Shown: positions 5,513 to 5,541 of the stretch, one piece after another
Layout of the letters: every line of letters starts with the position of its first letter
How positions within the stretch are numbered: the stretch's first letter is position 1
From: a bacterium
GTDB lineage: Bacteria > SZUA-79 > Acidulodesulfobacterales > Acidulodesulfobacteraceae
Reading direction: 5' to 3'
NCBI GenBank assembly: GCA_021803845.1
Contig: JAJZLA010000132.1
Span: 1-5,541 of the forward strand
Length of the DNA stretch: 5,541 nt
The notes under the pieces: generated by a model
Told to the model about the DNA's origin: nothing
The model's input: only the letters and a program-made list of their open reading frames with translations
Databases searched by the model: none
Program-made: the position numbers and the translations under genes

Positions 5513-5541
5513 AAACTTTTTTATAAAAAAATAGAAAAAAA

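Overview
The window carries seven genes, all on the minus strand, read from the right edge to the left in the order tolQ, tolR, tolA-like, tolB, cpoB-like lipoprotein, tsaD, and the first 29 codons of rsmA (ksgA). Nothing is convincingly encoded on the plus strand. The intergenic gaps are 7 to 71 bases, so the block looks like one or two operons. No RNA gene, mobile element, CRISPR array or origin was seen.

Organism: a Gram-negative (diderm) bacterium, because the Tol trans-envelope machine, a lipoprotein with a lipobox and a signal-peptide-bearing TolB are all present. The DNA is AT-leaning with very AT-rich spacers. The short proline-rich TolA with a TonB-type C-terminus, and the tsaD-rsmA neighbourhood, recall deltaproteobacterial (Desulfobacterota-like) lineages. 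That placement is an inference from gene style, not a measured result.

Layout: 5458-5541 is a short AT-rich leader with a possible promoter. 4726-5457 tolQ and 4260-4715 tolR encode the proton-driven inner-membrane motor. 3473-4252 encodes the TolA/TonB-like transmission rod. 2093-3436 encodes the periplasmic beta-propeller TolB. 1209-2021 encodes a lipoprotein with coiled coil and TPR repeats, like CpoB/YbgF. 118-1179 encodes TsaD (tRNA t6A synthesis). 1-89 is the start of RsmA (16S rRNA dimethylation).

How they work together: TolQR converts proton flow into movement of the TolA-like rod, which reaches TolB and the outer membrane during cell constriction. CpoB normally links this machine to peptidoglycan synthesis. 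The expected outer-membrane partner gene pal is missing between tolB and cpoB, and the CpoB-like protein is itself predicted to be lipid-anchored. A sigma70-like promoter appears to lie directly in front of tolB and would yield a nearly leaderless message, which would split the cluster into tolQRA and tolB-cpoB(-tsaD-rsmA) units. The window is otherwise a conserved housekeeping region. I found no evidence for a wholly new system; the points of interest are variations on the Tol theme.
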